Positions 61,832-64,000 of a stretch of DNA of 64,000 bases are shown one piece after another; positions within the stretch are counted from its first letter, which is position 1; the number at the start of each line of letters is the position of its first letter. The stretch spans positions 1,054,001 to 1,118,000 of the forward strand of contig JNLK01000001.1 in the NCBI GenBank assembly GCA_000703065.1, read 5' to 3'. The position numbers were made by a program, and so were the translations under genes. Under the pieces are notes generated by a model. It searched no databases. It saw only the letters and a list, made by a program, of their open reading frames with translations, and was not told the origin of the DNA. The DNA is from Lachnospiraceae bacterium AC2029 (lineage in GTDB: Bacteria > Bacillota > Clostridia > Lachnospirales > Lachnospiraceae).

Positions 61832-61862
61832 TCTATATATCAGGATAATACAGGGAGTCTCA

Positions 61863-62675
61863 ATGAGCAAGAGAATCATGATCAAACGATATATCTGTAT
61901 GAATCTTCTTGTACTTCTAATTCTCCTCAGCGGTTGCAGGGAAAATGAGTCTGCCACGGATGCTTCATCTGCACAGACAGGCAATAACGAAAGCATCGTT
62001 ACGACCAGGCTGGTCCTGGCCACGCTCAACATCAGACACGGAGAAGAAGGTCTCGATAAGATTGCAGAAGCGATCCGGGAAGCAGGTCCCGATATCATCG
62101 GTCTCGAAGAGGTGGATGTGGGATGTGAACGCTCCGGATATACGGACGAACCGGCGGAGCTTGCACGGCTGGCCGGCTATCCTTACCATGCCTTCGCGAA
62201 GGCCATCTCCCTCGGTGACGGAGAGTACGGAACCGCGATCCTCTCCCGCTATCCCATAGAACAGTTTGACGTCATCCCCCTGTATTCAGGGGCCGGCGAA
62301 AACCGTTCCGTCGGACATGCAGTCATTTCCGTAGAGGGCGTAAAGCTTCACGTGCTTGTAACACACCTTTCCTACAATAACCGCTCACTGGTGATCGATC
62401 AGATGGAGACGATCGGCGACATGCTGGACACATTTGAACACTATGCACTTCTCGGCGATCTCAACAGCTTTCATCTTGAGGATATCAGCCATCTGAACGC
62501 CGCCTACTGCGTCAACCGCCCCGACCGAAGCTATATCACCTTCCATCGCTGGAATCTTGCCATCGACAACATCGTAGTGAGCGAAGGCTTCTCCGAGCTT
62601 TCCAGCGGCGTTTCGGAAAAGGAATGCTCCGACCATAACCTCCTGTACGCAGTCTTTCAGTTCAGCCACAGGTGA
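61863..62675 (+). CDS. endonuclease/exonuclease/phosphatase-family lipoprotein
   Basis: The ATG at 61863 follows AGGGAG by 5-6 nt; the in-frame ATG at 61803 lies within the promoter. The 270-aa product has a lipoprotein signal (LLVLLILLSGCRENES). The mature part has LATLNIRHGEEG and PDIIGLEEVDVG (metal-binding Asn and Glu), then LLGDLNSF and KECSDHNLLYAVF (Asp-Asn and Asp-His), the residues of the EEP fold. GTAILSRYPIEQF is also typical. It would cut a phosphodiester or phosphate ester on the outside of the cell; it resembles secreted phosphodiesterases of that group, some of which act on lipids, glycerophosphates or DNA. Exact substrate cannot be told. Confidence 0.87.
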   Translation: MSKRIMIKRYICMNLLVLLILLSGCRENESATDASSAQTGNNESIVTTRLVLATLNIRHGEEGLDKIAEAIREAGPDIIGLEEVDVGCERSGYTDEPAELARLAGYPYHAFAKAISLGDGEYGTAILSRYPIEQFDVIPLYSGAGENRSVGHAVISVEGVKLHVLVTHLSYNNRSLVIDQMETIGDMLDTFEHYALLGDLNSFHLEDISHLNAAYCVNRPDRSYITFHRWNLAIDNIVVSEGFSELSSGVSEKECSDHNLLYAVFQFSHR

Positions 62676-62706
62676 TCTGTCCCCGGATGCAGCTCAGCTA
62701 TGTGAA

Positions 62707-63924
62707 CTAGTTCAGTTTTTTCACGTCCTCCGCATAGGGCGAAGCGGAGAGATAGAAATCATCAAACGTTTCTTCAATACACGGGCAGCTGACAAACTGC
62801 TCCGGTGTAACATCCCCGTTTTTCATGGAAATTCGGTGACCGGTCTCATTAAGATGGGTCAGGAGCAATGAAACCCTGCAGTTCTCCATGCCGCCTCTGT
62901 CGAGATCCCTGCGAACCTCCTTAACAAATGCGGTCTCGCTTTCGTGACGTGCATACCTGAGCTGCCCCTGCCATCTGTTTGTTTCATTTGTCCTGTCCTT
63001 ACAGATCTTCCCTATCTCTTCAGGACTGCATTCACACTCAAGTCTTCCCGCTCCATGTCGGGTAACGTAGGATCGGGAGACATAAATCGCTTCATCAAGA
63101 GAACTGCCGATCAGATCAAGGAACCTTCTGACGGAAAGAAGACCTGTATTCGAGGCGGTCACATGTGGTGCATATTCCTCATTGTCCTTGTCCAGCAAAA
63201 GCCCCTGCCCCGATTCAAAAATCAGCGTTCCGACACCATCGAGCAGATCCTTCAGTTCACGCGGGGTCAGGATCTTAACATGGCGAAGGTTGTCGGCCAT
63301 CACATCCGCTGCATTTATTATCACATTGTCATCTGAGAGAAGGCCGCAGTACTCTTCAGCCCTTTCATCAAGGCTGTTTCCGATATCCTTCAGCCGTGCA
63401 AAGGTGTATTCGGAACGCAATTTGAACAGTCTGACACAAAGCTCATCTGCAGAAAGCCCGCGGATATCACCGAGCTTCAGACCATATCCGGCTCCTGTAC
63501 GAATATCACACTCGTTGATGCCCATGCCGCAGCTTCCGTGCCTCTTCTCACCGCGTGATGACTCCAGCGCCATATTCAGCAGTACATCATCGGGAACGGT
63601 GATGCAGGTATCCTCCATGGCATAGATATCGGGAACAAAACCAAAGGCATCCTGAAACTCCGTCATCTCCTCGCCGAGCTTATAAATGTCCGGATAATAT
63701 CCGGGCGCCCAAAGAGTCGCCGCATGACAAAGCGAGCCCGATGAAAGCTCATGGAAAACAAATCTTGTATTCTCCGGCAGTCGACGCTCAACGGTATGAC
63801 CGGACTGTGCGCCGCCATTATGACGCACGATAAGCGGATGTATGGAATTAAGGGAAAGGTAATCGACTGCCAATCCCTTTCCCTCATCTCCGAAATTTTT
63901 CCCTATTACGGCAACTGTTCTCAT
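62707..63924 (-). CDS. divergent adenylosuccinate-synthetase-like enzyme
   Basis: A 405-aa homologue of PurA, about 25 residues shorter than usual. NFGDEGKGLAVDYLS matches the GTP loop WGDEGKGK, including the catalytic aspartate, and HNGGAQSGHTVE matches the region of the catalytic histidine (NNAGHTV). But the IMP-binding segment TTGRGIGPAYEDKVAR of typical PurA is replaced by HGSCGMGINECDIRTGAGYG. Other stretches (YVTRHGAGRLECE, ESGQGLLLDKDNEEYAPH) are recognisably PurA. It probably joins an amino acid to a nucleotide-like acceptor with GTP, possibly not IMP. Its ATG overlaps the stop of the preceding gene by 4 bp, so it is part of an operon and not a housekeeping gene alone. Family is clear; substrate is uncertain. 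Confidence 0.8.
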   Translation of the reverse strand: MRTVAVIGKNFGDEGKGLAVDYLSLNSIHPLIVRHNGGAQSGHTVERRLPENTRFVFHELSSGSLCHAATLWAPGYYPDIYKLGEEMTEFQDAFGFVPDIYAMEDTCITVPDDVLLNMALESSRGEKRHGSCGMGINECDIRTGAGYGLKLGDIRGLSADELCVRLFKLRSEYTFARLKDIGNSLDERAEEYCGLLSDDNVIINAADVMADNLRHVKILTPRELKDLLDGVGTLIFESGQGLLLDKDNEEYAPHVTASNTGLLSVRRFLDLIGSSLDEAIYVSRSYVTRHGAGRLECECSPEEIGKICKDRTNETNRWQGQLRYARHESETAFVKEVRRDLDRGGMENCRVSLLLTHLNETGHRISMKNGDVTPEQFVSCPCIEETFDDFYLSASPYAEDVKKLN

Positions 63925-64000
63925 AACCTCAGTGTTCCGCCCGTATTTGAAAGTGTTAACTGTCTGAGCATATTCTCAAGCATCGGAGCCTTGAGAGTAT
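63921..64000 (-). CDS. C-terminal end of an upstream gene, unidentified
   Basis: The frame read on the minus strand from the window edge gives TLKAPMLENMLRQLTLSNTG and GTLRL before TGA (63923-63921). The stop overlaps the ATG of the PurA-like gene by 4 bp (ATGA), typical of coupled operon genes. Too little is visible to name it. Confidence 0.55.
   Translation of the reverse strand, partial: TLKAPMLENMLRQLTLSNTGGTLRL

Overview
The window looks like a chromosomal segment of a Gram-positive gut or rumen Clostridia, most likely Lachnospiraceae. The evidence is strong GGAGG ribosome sites, lipoprotein signal peptides, YesM/YesN-type two-component regulation, choline-binding-like cell-wall repeats and several c-di-GMP proteins. 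This placement is inferred from family content; no rRNA, tRNA or CRISPR array was seen.

Left part (1-20 kb): a partial sugar-binding protein and a diguanylate cyclase, a secreted wall amidase, then a pentose utilisation region. The latter holds a YtfQ-RT-YjfF type ABC importer (4.2-9.0 kb), its control trio of extracellular sugar-binding lipoprotein, LytS/YesM kinase and YesN/AraC regulator (9.2-13.0 kb), and catabolic genes: transaldolase, a fucose/arabinose-isomerase-family enzyme, L-ribulose-5-phosphate 4-epimerase and two FGGY kinases (13.2-19.9 kb). Candidate YesN sites, paired direct repeats 21 bp apart, sit the same 6 nt in front of the -35 box of both the importer promoter and the transaldolase promoter. 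This ties import, sensing and catabolism into one circuit, probably for L-arabinose or an arabinoside.

Middle part (20-42 kb): a co-oriented minus-strand block with three giant unrecognised proteins (1929, 2132 and 2181 aa), an Hsp70/actin-fold ATPase-like protein between two of them, and a small secreted wall-binding protein. Two giants are clear paralogues, each with an internal duplication and a variable proline-rich hinge. The third shows weaker resemblance. A near-identical 18-bp double element (TGTTGCRCWTTTGTTRCG) lies upstream of two giants and of a broken locus at 59 kb. This is the best candidate for an undescribed system.

Right part (42-64 kb): a hybrid histidine kinase, a triple-sensor GGDEF-EAL protein, a metallo-beta-lactamase-fold lipoprotein, a repeat-rich protein, two large secreted wall-anchored enzymes (amidase and subtilisin-like protease), and a gene split by an intact IS200/IS605 element whose removal restores the frame exactly. 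Beyond these are two membrane proteins, an endonuclease/phosphatase-family lipoprotein, a divergent adenylosuccinate-synthetase-like enzyme and the end of one more gene. Intergenic spaces repeatedly carry REP-like palindromes with a GGGACGG...CCGTCCC frame.
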